Positions 1 to 7,229 of a DNA stretch of 48,363 bases are shown piece after piece. The notes beneath the pieces are model-generated. The model was not told the DNA's origin and did no database searches. It saw only the letters and a list, made by a program, of their open reading frames with translations. Origin of the DNA: Actinomycetes bacterium (lineage in GTDB: Bacteria > Actinomycetota > Acidimicrobiia > Acidimicrobiales > RAAP-2); contig JAKBAB010000005.1 in NCBI GenBank assembly GCA_021815645.1, forward strand, positions 1-48,363, written 5' to 3'. How positions within the stretch are numbered: the first letter of the stretch is position 1; the number at the start of each line of letters is the position of its first letter. The translations under genes were made by a program, and so were the position numbers.

Positions 1-737
1 TCAACAAGTTTTTCGGCTCCCTCGGTGCCCGTGCCCAACAGTTCGGCCCGTTGTCGAGGCTCTTCCGGGGTGCGCAGGGCGACGCGGCGAACCGTCGACG
101 AGCGCCCACCTACCGGGCTCTCTTCGACCACAATCTTCTTGGCCCGCATTCGTCCGGGCAGGGAAGGGTACCGAGGCAAGTTGATCCCCTCCTTCACCCC
201 CACGACGCACGGGACCGAAAGGTCGAAACTCTCGTCACCCCCACGGAACTCCCGTCGCGCCGTGACTCGCTCGACGCTGACGTCGAGTTGCTTGATGGCG
301 TTGACGCACCCGCGCCCCAAGGCAGCCCCCACGCGTACGGCGACCTGGTAGTCACCGCTGTCCGCCGCTTCGTTGCCGAAGAGAACCAGGTCGTAAACAC
401 CCTCACTCGCCTCACGCGACCGGATGACCTCGGCGATGACCTCAGCCGTCGCCAGTGCGTCAAACTCCTCGCCGTCAGTTACTAGGTGCACTAGTCTCGT
501 TGCCCCAATCGACGCGGCGTCACGCAGCTGCTCCACCGCGGCGGGGGGGCCGAGGGTCAGTACCGTCACGGTTCCCCCCAGCCGTTCGACGATACGCACG
601 GCCTCTTCCACTGCACACTCTTCGTGGGGACTGACGGTGAAGCCCAGTTGACTCACGTCAACGTCGCGGCCGTCCGGCGTCAAGACGATCTTGGCGCCGA
701 CCATGGCGACGCGTTTAACGCACACGAGGACGTTCAC
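1..737 (-). CDS. etfB: Electron transfer flavoprotein beta subunit (3' end outside window)
   Basis: ETF beta, the AMP-binding half of the soluble EtfAB heterodimer that takes electrons from FAD dehydrogenases and passes them to the quinone pool. The frame opens with GTG immediately after the TGA of the upstream dehydrogenase and reads NVLVCVKRVAMVGAKIVL, the classic EtfB start. Further motifs are SPHEECAVEEAVRIVE, LFGNEAADSGDYQVAVRVGAALG and VPCVVGVKEGINLPRYPSLPGRMRAKK, all standard EtfB blocks. About 245 codons are visible, close to full length, and the frame leaves the window without a stop. The ORF track lacks it, presumably because it has no stop here. Zero spacing to the DMGDH-like gene argues for co-translation; dimethylglycine dehydrogenases are known to use ETF as acceptor. 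etfA is expected just outside the window (inference). Confidence 0.9.
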   Translation of the reverse strand, partial: MNVLVCVKRVAMVGAKIVLTPDGRDVDVSQLGFTVSPHEECAVEEAVRIVERLGGTVTVLTLGPPAAVEQLRDAASIGATRLVHLVTDGEEFDALATAEVIAEVIRSREASEGVYDLVLFGNEAADSGDYQVAVRVGAALGRGCVNAIKQLDVSVERVTARREFRGGDESFDLSVPCVVGVKEGINLPRYPSLPGRMRAKKIVVEESPVGGRSSTVRRVALRTPEEPRQRAELLGTGTEGAEKLV

Positions 738-3266
738 TCAGCTCCGCACTCGCGCGTTAGTCGGGTCAAAGAGCGACGTCGCGCCCACGACCTCGACCCG
801 AACCGGGTAACGCTCGCCCAAGTACTCAACGCCCAAGGTCCGGCCCACTTCGGCGTAAGCGGGGGGCAAGTAGGCGAGCAGGAGGTGCTGACCCAAAGAC
901 GGCGCCGAACCGGCCGTCGTCACGTAGGCGGGTCGTCCCCGAGCGTCCGTGATCCGAGCGCCACTCTCCTCCACGATCGGCTCTCCACCGAGCATGTAGC
1001 GCTTAACCCCGCTCGAGGAGCGGTGGTCGGTTACGCTCAAAGTGCAGAGAACGAGTTCGGGCGGCGCGTCGCGCTGCGCCAGGTAGGCCGCCTTGCCGAT
1101 GAACTCTTGGGGCTTCACCGAGGGGCGGGCCATGCCGGCTTCGACGATGTTGTAGTCACCGGTCAGTTCGTTGCCGAGAGCCCGGTATCCCTTTTCGACG
1201 CGTCCGGTCGTCGCGTACACCCCGATACCCACCGGAACGAGTCCGAGGGGTACGCCGGCGCCGTAGATCGCGTCCCACACCTTCGCGCCCTCTTCGGCCT
1301 TGACGTAGAGCTCCCAACCCAGTTCCCCGATGTAGGAGATTCGCGACGCCAGGACGGAAACACCGGCCACGTCAATTCTCCTACACGTCGCGAAGGCGAA
1401 ACCCGCGTGACTCACGTCGCTCGCGGTGCAACGTTCGAGTACCTCCCGGGCCCGCGGGCCCCAGAGGCCGAAAGTCGCGTAGGCCGAAGTTAGGTCACTG
1501 AGCTGAGCCGTTCCGTCCGCGGGCAAGTGGTCGACTATCCACTTTTTCTCGCTCATACCCGTGTGGGCACCGGTCACGACACGAAAGTGCGCCGGACCGA
1601 GCCTCATAATAGTCAAGTCGGACTTGAATCCCCCGTGGTCGTCGAGCATCGAGGTATAGACGACGCGCCCGAGCGCGACGTCGAGCTGCGCGACACTCAA
1701 GTGTTGTAGCGACGCCAGTGCCGCCGGACCCGTAACGTCGAGTACGACGAAGGCGGACAGGTCTACGAGCCCGCACGACTCGCGCAACGCGAGGTGTTCC
1801 GCGTTAATAATCGGTGACCACCACCGCGACTCCCACTCCCCTTCACGGGGCATCACGCGGTCGCCGAAGCGTTCGAGGAGAGGAGCGTTGCTCTCGTACC
1901 AGTAGGGCCGCTCCCAACCCATGGTTTCGAAGAAGACCGCCCCGAGCTCGCGTTCACGCTCGTAAACGGGACTGCGACGCGTGGGGCGCAGCGACTCCCA
2001 CTGCTCCGCGGGGTGGACGATTCCGTACATCTTGTTGAATCCTTCGCGAGCGCGGGCCTCCACGTGGGCGCGCGTGCGTTGGTGGTCGTAAAAGCGAGCC
2101 ACGTCCGCTTCGTGCAGGTCTATCCCGGGAACTTCTCCGTTCATCCACTGGGCCACGGCCCGCGCGATACCGGGGCCCTCCTTGATCCAGCTGGCGGCGA
2201 CGGACCAGAGCCCCTTCACCTCGGGCGTCTCGCCCAAAACGGGGTGACCGTCGGGGGTCATCGAAATCAACCCGTTGATGGAGTAGCGAACCCCGACTCG
2301 TTCGTCCCCCAAAAGTTCGGGCATCAACTCGAGAGCGTCACCCAATTGGGGATCGAAGTCCTCTTTAGTAAAGGGCATCTCCGTTGGCGAGAGAGCCGAC
2401 TCCTCGATCGAGGGGATCATTTCGGGGGCGACGACAATCGGCCGATGGGCGTAGGAGCCAACTTCTAAGTCCCCCCCGTGCTGTCGCTCGTACATGTTGG
2501 TATCCATGTCGCGAACGATCGGGTAGACGATCTCCCCGACGGTATCGGCGAAGAGCGGTACCGGACCAACGCTGATCATTTGGTGCACGATTGGCGTCAG
2601 CGGAATCGTGGCCCCGGCCATGGCCGCGATTCGGGGGCTCCACACCCCGCAACACACGGCTACGACGGACGTTTCGATCTCGCCCGCGGTGGTGCGCACC
2701 GCGGTAACGGCCCCGCGATCGAGATCGGTTACCACGTCGAGAACTTCCGTATTAGCTAAGACTCGCAGAGCACCCAGTTCCTGGGCCCGTTCACGCATCA
2801 ACGTTCCCGCGCGCAGCGAGTCCACGACACCCACGGTGGGAAAGTACAACCCCTCCAGAATTGTGCTGGGGTCAAGGTACGGTACGCGCTCGGCCACTTG
2901 GTCGGGCGTGAGCAGTTCGCACGGCACCCCCCAAGCCGTCGCCGCCGACATCCGACGGCGCAACTCCTGGCCGCGCTCGACGGTGCGCGCCACCTCCACG
3001 CCACCGCTTTGGATGAAGACACCCAGCTCCTTGTACTGGCGAGTACTATCGGCCGTCAGTTCACTCATCATTTTGGAGTAGTCGACTGGGAAGATAAAAT
3101 TTGACGCGTGCCCAGTCGAACCTCCCGGATTGGGCATTGGCCCTTTATCAACGAGAACCAGGTCGCGCCAGCCCAGTTGCGCGAGGTGAAAGGCCAAGCT
3201 ATTTCCGACAATGCCCGCTCCGATAATGACCGCGCGCGCCCGCGTACTCGTCTGGTCGAGGCTCAC
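738..3266 (-). CDS. Dimethylglycine/sarcosine dehydrogenase-like FAD-GcvT fusion protein
   Basis: 842 residues, the usual size of the DMGDH/SARDH family. The N-terminal FAD domain (about 10-400) starts with the dinucleotide fold VIIGAGIVGNSLAFHLAQLG and contains GGSTGHASNF, where the histidine matches the covalent-FAD His of this family. The C-terminal half (about 440-830) is an aminomethyltransferase (GcvT) fold that binds tetrahydrofolate. Family chemistry: an N-methyl group of dimethylglycine or sarcosine is oxidised to methylene-THF and electrons go to ETF. The GTG start has a GGAGA ribosome site. It lies 120 bp downstream of the mttB-type gene and abuts etfB, so the three probably form one operon in which this enzyme handles the product of the corrinoid methyltransferase. 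Dimethylglycine versus sarcosine specificity cannot be read from sequence; it may use both. Confidence 0.87.
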   Translation of the reverse strand: MSLDQTSTRARAVIIGAGIVGNSLAFHLAQLGWRDLVLVDKGPMPNPGGSTGHASNFIFPVDYSKMMSELTADSTRQYKELGVFIQSGGVEVARTVERGQELRRRMSAATAWGVPCELLTPDQVAERVPYLDPSTILEGLYFPTVGVVDSLRAGTLMRERAQELGALRVLANTEVLDVVTDLDRGAVTAVRTTAGEIETSVVAVCCGVWSPRIAAMAGATIPLTPIVHQMISVGPVPLFADTVGEIVYPIVRDMDTNMYERQHGGDLEVGSYAHRPIVVAPEMIPSIEESALSPTEMPFTKEDFDPQLGDALELMPELLGDERVGVRYSINGLISMTPDGHPVLGETPEVKGLWSVAASWIKEGPGIARAVAQWMNGEVPGIDLHEADVARFYDHQRTRAHVEARAREGFNKMYGIVHPAEQWESLRPTRRSPVYERERELGAVFFETMGWERPYWYESNAPLLERFGDRVMPREGEWESRWWSPIINAEHLALRESCGLVDLSAFVVLDVTGPAALASLQHLSVAQLDVALGRVVYTSMLDDHGGFKSDLTIMRLGPAHFRVVTGAHTGMSEKKWIVDHLPADGTAQLSDLTSAYATFGLWGPRAREVLERCTASDVSHAGFAFATCRRIDVAGVSVLASRISYIGELGWELYVKAEEGAKVWDAIYGAGVPLGLVPVGIGVYATTGRVEKGYRALGNELTGDYNIVEAGMARPSVKPQEFIGKAAYLAQRDAPPELVLCTLSVTDHRSSSGVKRYMLGGEPIVEESGARITDARGRPAYVTTAGSAPSLGQHLLLAYLPPAYAEVGRTLGVEYLGERYPVRVEVVGATSLFDPTNARVRS

Positions 3267-3386
3267 CGTTTCTCTCCTATCGCACTCTCGTAACCGTCAC
3301 CCAAAGATCTAATTAGCTGCACTCGCGTTAGTCCTCCCCGCAAAGCGCTCGCCGCGCCCAATCATCAACGTGCACCACGCGCCGCC

Positions 3387-4826
3387 TCAGTCACCCAACT
3401 CAGCGCGGCGCCGCAATACGTACTCTTCGAGTTCGCTGCGCACCGCGTCGTCCAGCGGTGGCTCCACGTACTCGTCGAGAACCTTCTGGTAGATAACGGT
3501 GGCGCGCGCCGCGGCGTCGAGCGCCCCCTCACGGGACCAGCGCTCAAAGTTCTTCGACGAGGAGAGAGTGGGACGATAGAAGCAGTCGCGGAATCTCGTC
3601 ATCGTATGCTCGGCGCCCAGAAAGTGTCCCCCGTGCCCGACTTCCAAGTGGGCGTCAAAGGCGAGGGCCGCTTCGTCAATCTCCAGGGGGGTGAACTCGA
3701 CGCGCAACATTTTGAGAATCTCGATGTCGATGATGAACTTCTCGTAGGAACTCACTAACCCGCTCTCGAGCCAACCCGCCGAATGCATCACCACGTTCGT
3801 ACCCGTGAGAAACGTCGGCATCATCGTCATAAGGGCCTCGTAGGCCGACTGGGCGTCAGGGCTCTGACTGGAGGTCAACCCCCCACCGGTCCTGAAGGGC
3901 AGTCCGAAGTGGCGCGCCAACTGGCCCGTGCAGAGCAGACCGATGGCCGACTCGGGCGTGCCGAAAGTTGGCGAACCGGACTGCATGTCGATGTTCGACA
4001 GAAAGGATCCGAAAATAACCGGACAGCCGGGACGAATGAGTTGGGCCAGCGCGATTCCCGAGAGTGCTTCGGCGAGTTGCTGGACGAGCGCCGCCGGGAT
4101 GGTCACCGGCGACATGGCACCCATCAGGAGAAACGGGGTCAAAATCACGGGCTGGTTCGCTCGGTTGTACTCGAACTGCGCGTCGAGCATTCGGTCGTCC
4201 CAACGTAAGGGCGAGTTGCAGTTGATGAGCGATATCGTGGCCGGCGTCTCGTCAATCGAGCCGGGTCCGCCGAAGAGAATTTCGGTCATCTTTATCGTGT
4301 CGATGGCGTTGGGACCCGATACCACGTTGCCCATGTAGTACTTGTCACTGAGCGTCGCGAGTGCGTAAATCATGTCGAGGTGACGCGAGTCGAGCGGCGT
4401 GTCGTTGGGTTCACAGATCACACCACCGGCCGAGTCGAGCTCGGGAAAGCTCTGCGCCAACATCGTGAAGCGGCGAAAATCGGCCATCGTTGCGTCGTGA
4501 CGAACGTTTCCGGCGCGCACGAATGGTGGCCCGTACACGCCGCTGAAAATCATGTGATCACCGCCCACGTGTACGGAGTTACTGGGATTCCTGGCCTGAA
4601 CGTCAAACTCCTTGGGCGCTTTCGCTATTTGCTCAAGGACGAACTCGGGGTCCAAATAGACCGTCTGTCCCTCCACGCGCTGACCCGCCTTAGCGAAGAG
4701 TTCCGTCGCCTCCGCCTTGGCGAACTGAACCCCTATCTCCGACACGATGCGGCGCCAACCCTTATCTAGAACGTCTATGGCGTCTCTCGAGAGCAGTTCG
4801 TAACGGGCCATCTGGTTGACGAACAT
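3387..4826 (-). CDS. mttB: MttB-superfamily (non-pyrrolysine) quaternary amine:corrinoid methyltransferase
   Basis: Member of the trimethylamine methyltransferase superfamily (COG5598), moving a methyl group from a quaternary or tertiary amine to Co(I) of a partner corrinoid protein. The frame is uninterrupted, so no in-frame amber codon is needed: this is the non-pyrrolysine branch that includes glycine betaine, carnitine, proline betaine and butyrobetaine enzymes. I shortened the 523-residue ORF to the ATG at 4826 (MFVNQMARYELLSRDA, 479 aa) because GGAGG lies at proper spacing and the extra N-terminus would cross the promoter. Typical blocks include GVYGPPFVRAGNVRHDATMADF and NCNSPLRWDDRML. 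The partner corrinoid protein and folate methyltransferase are on the divergent arm. Glycine betaine is the best substrate guess because a DMGDH-like gene follows; this is inference. Confidence 0.85.
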   Translation of the reverse strand: MFVNQMARYELLSRDAIDVLDKGWRRIVSEIGVQFAKAEATELFAKAGQRVEGQTVYLDPEFVLEQIAKAPKEFDVQARNPSNSVHVGGDHMIFSGVYGPPFVRAGNVRHDATMADFRRFTMLAQSFPELDSAGGVICEPNDTPLDSRHLDMIYALATLSDKYYMGNVVSGPNAIDTIKMTEILFGGPGSIDETPATISLINCNSPLRWDDRMLDAQFEYNRANQPVILTPFLLMGAMSPVTIPAALVQQLAEALSGIALAQLIRPGCPVIFGSFLSNIDMQSGSPTFGTPESAIGLLCTGQLARHFGLPFRTGGGLTSSQSPDAQSAYEALMTMMPTFLTGTNVVMHSAGWLESGLVSSYEKFIIDIEILKMLRVEFTPLEIDEAALAFDAHLEVGHGGHFLGAEHTMTRFRDCFYRPTLSSSKNFERWSREGALDAAARATVIYQKVLDEYVEPPLDDAVRSELEEYVLRRRAELGD

Positions 4827-4845
4827 GCCACTCCTCCACGCTACG

Positions 4846-4868
4846 ACGAACGCCAACCCCGCGTTCGT
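4846..4868. repeat. 8-bp inverted repeat in the mttB leader
   Basis: ACGAACGC-caacccc-GCGTTCGT is a perfect inverted repeat with a 7-nt spacer. It lies between the predicted mttB transcription start (near 4876) and the mttB ribosome site, so it would be a hairpin in the mttB 5' UTR or a second operator. It differs in sequence from the 17-bp palindrome next to it. Confidence 0.55.
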
Positions 4869-4877
4869 TGACCGCGA

Positions 4878-4907
4878 TTCACATTGTAGAACAATGTACT
4901 GTACTAT
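4878..4907 (+). promoter_or_regulatory. Predicted iclR-operon promoter (leaderless)
   Basis: TTCACA (4878-4883) and TACTAT (4902-4907) are separated by 18 bp and resemble -35 and -10 boxes. The -10 box ends 7 nt before the GTG at 4915, the spacing of a leaderless actinobacterial transcript. The 17-bp palindrome fills the spacer, so a bound regulator would occlude this promoter. Predicted from sequence only. Confidence 0.5.
4881..4897. promoter_or_regulatory. 17-bp palindrome, probable IclR operator
   Basis: ACATTGT-AGA-ACAATGT is a perfect inverted repeat with 7-bp arms. It stands between the divergent mttB and iclR arms, covers the spacer of the iclR promoter and contains the best -10 box of the mttB promoter (TACAAT on the minus strand). 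IclR regulators bind palindromes of about this size, commonly next to their own gene. It is the natural candidate site for the adjacent IclR protein, which would then control both arms and itself. Confidence 0.65.
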
Positions 4908-4911
4908 GGAA
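4883..4911 (-). promoter_or_regulatory. Predicted mttB-operon promoter
   Basis: On the minus strand TACAAT (forward 4883-4888) is a near-consensus -10 box. The hexamer 17 bp upstream, TTCCAT (forward 4906-4911), is only a weak -35, as expected for a promoter needing or responding to a regulator. The start would be near 4876, leaving a leader of about 50 nt that carries the inverted repeat and a GGAGG ribosome site. Confidence 0.45.
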
Positions 4912-4914
4912 CCC

Positions 4915-5697
4915 GTGGAAGAGCGCGCCAGCAGTCGGCCCTCCGGGTCCCAGGCCATCGACCGCGCCGCGGAGTTGCTGCGCTACGTCGTCGACGCCCC
5001 TGAGCCCGTCGCGTTCGCGGAACTAGTCCGGACATCCGGACTCGCCAAGAGCACGGCCTCTCGGATACTGGGGGCACTCGAGCGAAGCGAAATGCTGCGC
5101 CGAGACGACAGTTCCGCCTACGTCCCCGGGGCCGCTTTCGTTCGGTACTCACTGCGGGCGAATCCCGAGACCGACCTCGTCGCGGCGGCGATCACTTACC
5201 TCGACGAGCTCTCAGAGCTAACCCACGAGACGGTCAACCTCGGCGTCATACGGCACGGCGCGGTGGTGCAAATAGCCCAGATCGACAGTCGCTACGTCCT
5301 GGGCGGCACGAATTGGCTGGGACGTTCTGAGCCCGTGCACTGTACCGCTCTGGGTAAGGCGCTGTTGTTCGCGGGTGCCGCGTCGCTCCCCAAGGGCCGC
5401 CTCGAACGACTCACGGCCTCGACGATCACATCGCGCGGTGCGCTCGAGCGAGACCTCACCACGAGTCGTCGCCGCGGCTACGCCGTCGCGAACGAGGAGC
5501 TCGAAATCGGGCTGATCGCCGTGGCCGCCCCCATTCGACGCGCGGACGGAGTCGCGGTCGCCGCCCTGTCGGTCTCGGGTCCCTCGACCCGCCTTAGGCC
5601 CACGCAGGTGCGCCAAGTCGGGGCGAGTTGTGCGCGAGTAGCCGAGAAGCTCTCGAGAACGCTCGGGTACCAACTCAAGGGAAAGGGTGCGGCGTGA
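4915..5697 (+). CDS. IclR-family transcriptional regulator of the methylamine regulon
   Basis: An N-terminal winged helix (about 15-75: SQAIDRAAELLRYV, LVRTSGLAKSTASRILGALERSEMLRR) is followed by the IclR effector domain (NLGVIRHGAVVQIAQIDS, PVHCTALGKALL, RRRGYAVANEELEIGLIAVAAPIR, VAALSVSGPS). The ORF track starts at 4816, which would run through both promoters; I prefer the GTG at 4915 (260 aa), preceded by a -10-like TACTAT at leaderless distance. ATG 4906 (263 aa) is the alternative. The stop overlaps the corrinoid gene start (GTGA), so regulator and pathway genes are translationally coupled. The ligand is presumably the quaternary amine or a demethylation product (inference). Whether it represses or activates is unknown, but palindrome placement over promoter elements suggests repression. 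Confidence 0.85.
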   Translation: MEERASSRPSGSQAIDRAAELLRYVVDAPEPVAFAELVRTSGLAKSTASRILGALERSEMLRRDDSSAYVPGAAFVRYSLRANPETDLVAAAITYLDELSELTHETVNLGVIRHGAVVQIAQIDSRYVLGGTNWLGRSEPVHCTALGKALLFAGAASLPKGRLERLTASTITSRGALERDLTTSRRRGYAVANEELEIGLIAVAAPIRRADGVAVAALSVSGPSTRLRPTQVRQVGASCARVAEKLSRTLGYQLKGKGAA

Positions 5698-6359
5698 ACC
5701 AAGAGGAATTACTTAAGCAGATGTACGAGGCTACGCTGCTCGGCAACGCGCCAGTCGTTTTGGAACTGACGAACGCGGGCCTGGCGATGGGACTCACTCC
5801 GGAGATTCTGCTCTTCGACTCGTTGATCCCTTCGCTCGAAGAGGTGGGCGCTCGCTTTGAGCGTGGGGACTTTTTCGTACCCGAGATGCTAATCGCGGGA
5901 CGGGCTATGGCCGGCGCCCTAGAGGTACTGCGACCCCTCATGGTCGCCACCGGCGTCGAACCGGTTGGTACCTTTCTCATGGGTACGGTCAAAGGTGACG
6001 TCCACGACATTGGCAAAAACCTCGTCGACATCATGCTCGAAGGAGCCGGCTTTCACGTAATCGACCTAGGCGTCCAGGTCGCGCCCGAAAGGTTCGTTGA
6101 GGCCATCGTCGAGCACAAGCCCGACATCGTGGGGTTCTCCGCTTTCCTCACTACGACCATGCCCATGTTTAAGGCCAACATGAACGCACTCGAAAAGGCC
6201 GGACTGCGTAACGAGGTCATCGTGATGGTCGGAGGGGCCCCAGTGACGCAGGAGTACGCCGACGCCGTGGGCGCCGACGGCTACGCGGCCGACGCCTCGG
6301 CGGCGGTCAAATTGGCCAAAGACCTGCTCGCGCGTCGGCGCTCGGTCGCGGTCGCTTAG
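5694..6359 (+). CDS. Cobalamin-binding corrinoid methyl-carrier protein (MtbC/MtgC type)
   Basis: 221 residues from the GTG that overlaps the iclR stop by 4 bp; the longer ORF-track start lies inside iclR and is unlikely. The N-terminal four-helix cap (about 1-85: LLFDSLIPSLEEVGARFERGDFFVPEML) is followed by a Rossmann B12 domain with the base-off signature KGDVHDIGKN, whose histidine is the lower cobalt ligand, and later VGFSAFLTTTM and VMVGGAPVTQEYADAVGADGYAADA. Size and architecture match stand-alone corrinoid proteins of methylamine and betaine systems. It would carry the methyl group from the MttB-type enzyme encoded on the other arm to the folate methyltransferase encoded 6 bp downstream. 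Confidence 0.93.
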   Translation: MNQEELLKQMYEATLLGNAPVVLELTNAGLAMGLTPEILLFDSLIPSLEEVGARFERGDFFVPEMLIAGRAMAGALEVLRPLMVATGVEPVGTFLMGTVKGDVHDIGKNLVDIMLEGAGFHVIDLGVQVAPERFVEAIVEHKPDIVGFSAFLTTTMPMFKANMNALEKAGLRNEVIVMVGGAPVTQEYADAVGADGYAADASAAVKLAKDLLARRRSVAVA

Positions 6360-6365
6360 GCCGGC

Positions 6366-7229
6366 GTGCACACAGTTATTTCTTCGCCGACCCGAGAGGT
6401 GGTAATCGGGCCGGACCAGCCCTTTTGCGTCATCGGCGAGCGCATCAACCCCACCGGGCGGAAAATATTTCAAGAACAACTTCGCGCCGGGGACCTGTCG
6501 CGCATCGCCCTGGACGTCGCGCAACAGGTCGCCGGAGGCGCCACCGTGCTCGACGTCAACATGGGGGTTCCACTGGCCGACGAAGTGGAACTCATGGTCC
6601 AAGCGGTAACCATGATCCAAGAACTCACGGACCTTCCGCTGTGCTTGGACTCGTCGGTCATCGAAGCCCTCGAGGCCGGCTTATCTACGTATCAAGGCAA
6701 GGCGCTCGTCAACTCCGTCACGGCCGAAGACGATCGTCTGGCGGCGATACTGCCGCTAGTTAAACGTCACGGCGCGGCGATTATCGCGCTTCCGAACGAC
6801 GAGTTCGAAATTCCCTACGATCCCGAGCGACGGCTCGAACTGGCTCGCAAGGTCGTCACCGTCGCCACCACCGAGTACGGAATCGCGCTGGAAGATGTGC
6901 TCATCGACCCTTTGGCCATGCCCATCGGCGCCGATACTTCGCTGGTGATTAAGACATTAGAAACTATCGAACTCATCGCGAGCGAGTTGGGGGTCAACAT
7001 GACCCTCGGCGCTTCGAACGTATCCTTCGGGATGCCCGATCGCGCCACCCTCGGGGCGGTCTTTCTACCCCTCGCAATGCGAGCCGGGCTCACGAGCGCC
7101 ATTATGGACGCCCGTTCCAGTGAACTCGTGCGGGCCGTTCGCGCGGGCGACCTTCTCCTCGATCGTGATCCCTGGGGCGGGGCGTGGATAGCGGCGCACC
7201 GCTCGCAACGAGCCGCCGGCGAGTCGTGA
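6366..7229 (+). CDS. Methyl-corrinoid:tetrahydrofolate methyltransferase (AcsE/MtgA-like)
   Basis: 287-residue TIM-barrel protein of the pterin-binding family shared by AcsE, MtgA and the folate domain of MetH. The signature CVIGERINPTGRK is near the N-terminus, followed by LDVNMGVPLADEVELM, DSSVIEALEAG, NSVTAEDDR and GASNVSFGMPDR, where the Asn belongs to the pterin-binding set. Role: accepts the methyl group from methyl-Co(III) on the upstream corrinoid protein and forms 5-methyl-THF. It starts with GTG 6 bp after the corrinoid gene and its stop overlaps the next start by one base (TGATG). A MetF-like gene at the operon end provides the next oxidation step. Confidence 0.9.
   Translation: MHTVISSPTREVVIGPDQPFCVIGERINPTGRKIFQEQLRAGDLSRIALDVAQQVAGGATVLDVNMGVPLADEVELMVQAVTMIQELTDLPLCLDSSVIEALEAGLSTYQGKALVNSVTAEDDRLAAILPLVKRHGAAIIALPNDEFEIPYDPERRLELARKVVTVATTEYGIALEDVLIDPLAMPIGADTSLVIKTLETIELIASELGVNMTLGASNVSFGMPDRATLGAVFLPLAMRAGLTSAIMDARSSELVRAVRAGDLLLDRDPWGGAWIAAHRSQRAAGES

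Noticed and set aside
624-1493. 289-aa plus-strand ORF opposite the DMGDH-like gene
   Set aside because: It is a shadow of the strongly supported minus-strand gene, has low-complexity R/G/D-rich composition, and shows no motif.
3387-4826. Pyrrolysine-containing trimethylamine methyltransferase
   Set aside because: The frame has no internal TAG, so no pyrrolysine codon is needed, and no pyl genes are seen. It belongs with the non-pyrrolysine members.
4827-4914. Cobalamin riboswitch before the corrinoid operon
   Set aside because: The divergent gap is too short and holds no B12-box-like sequence; only the two inverted repeats are present.
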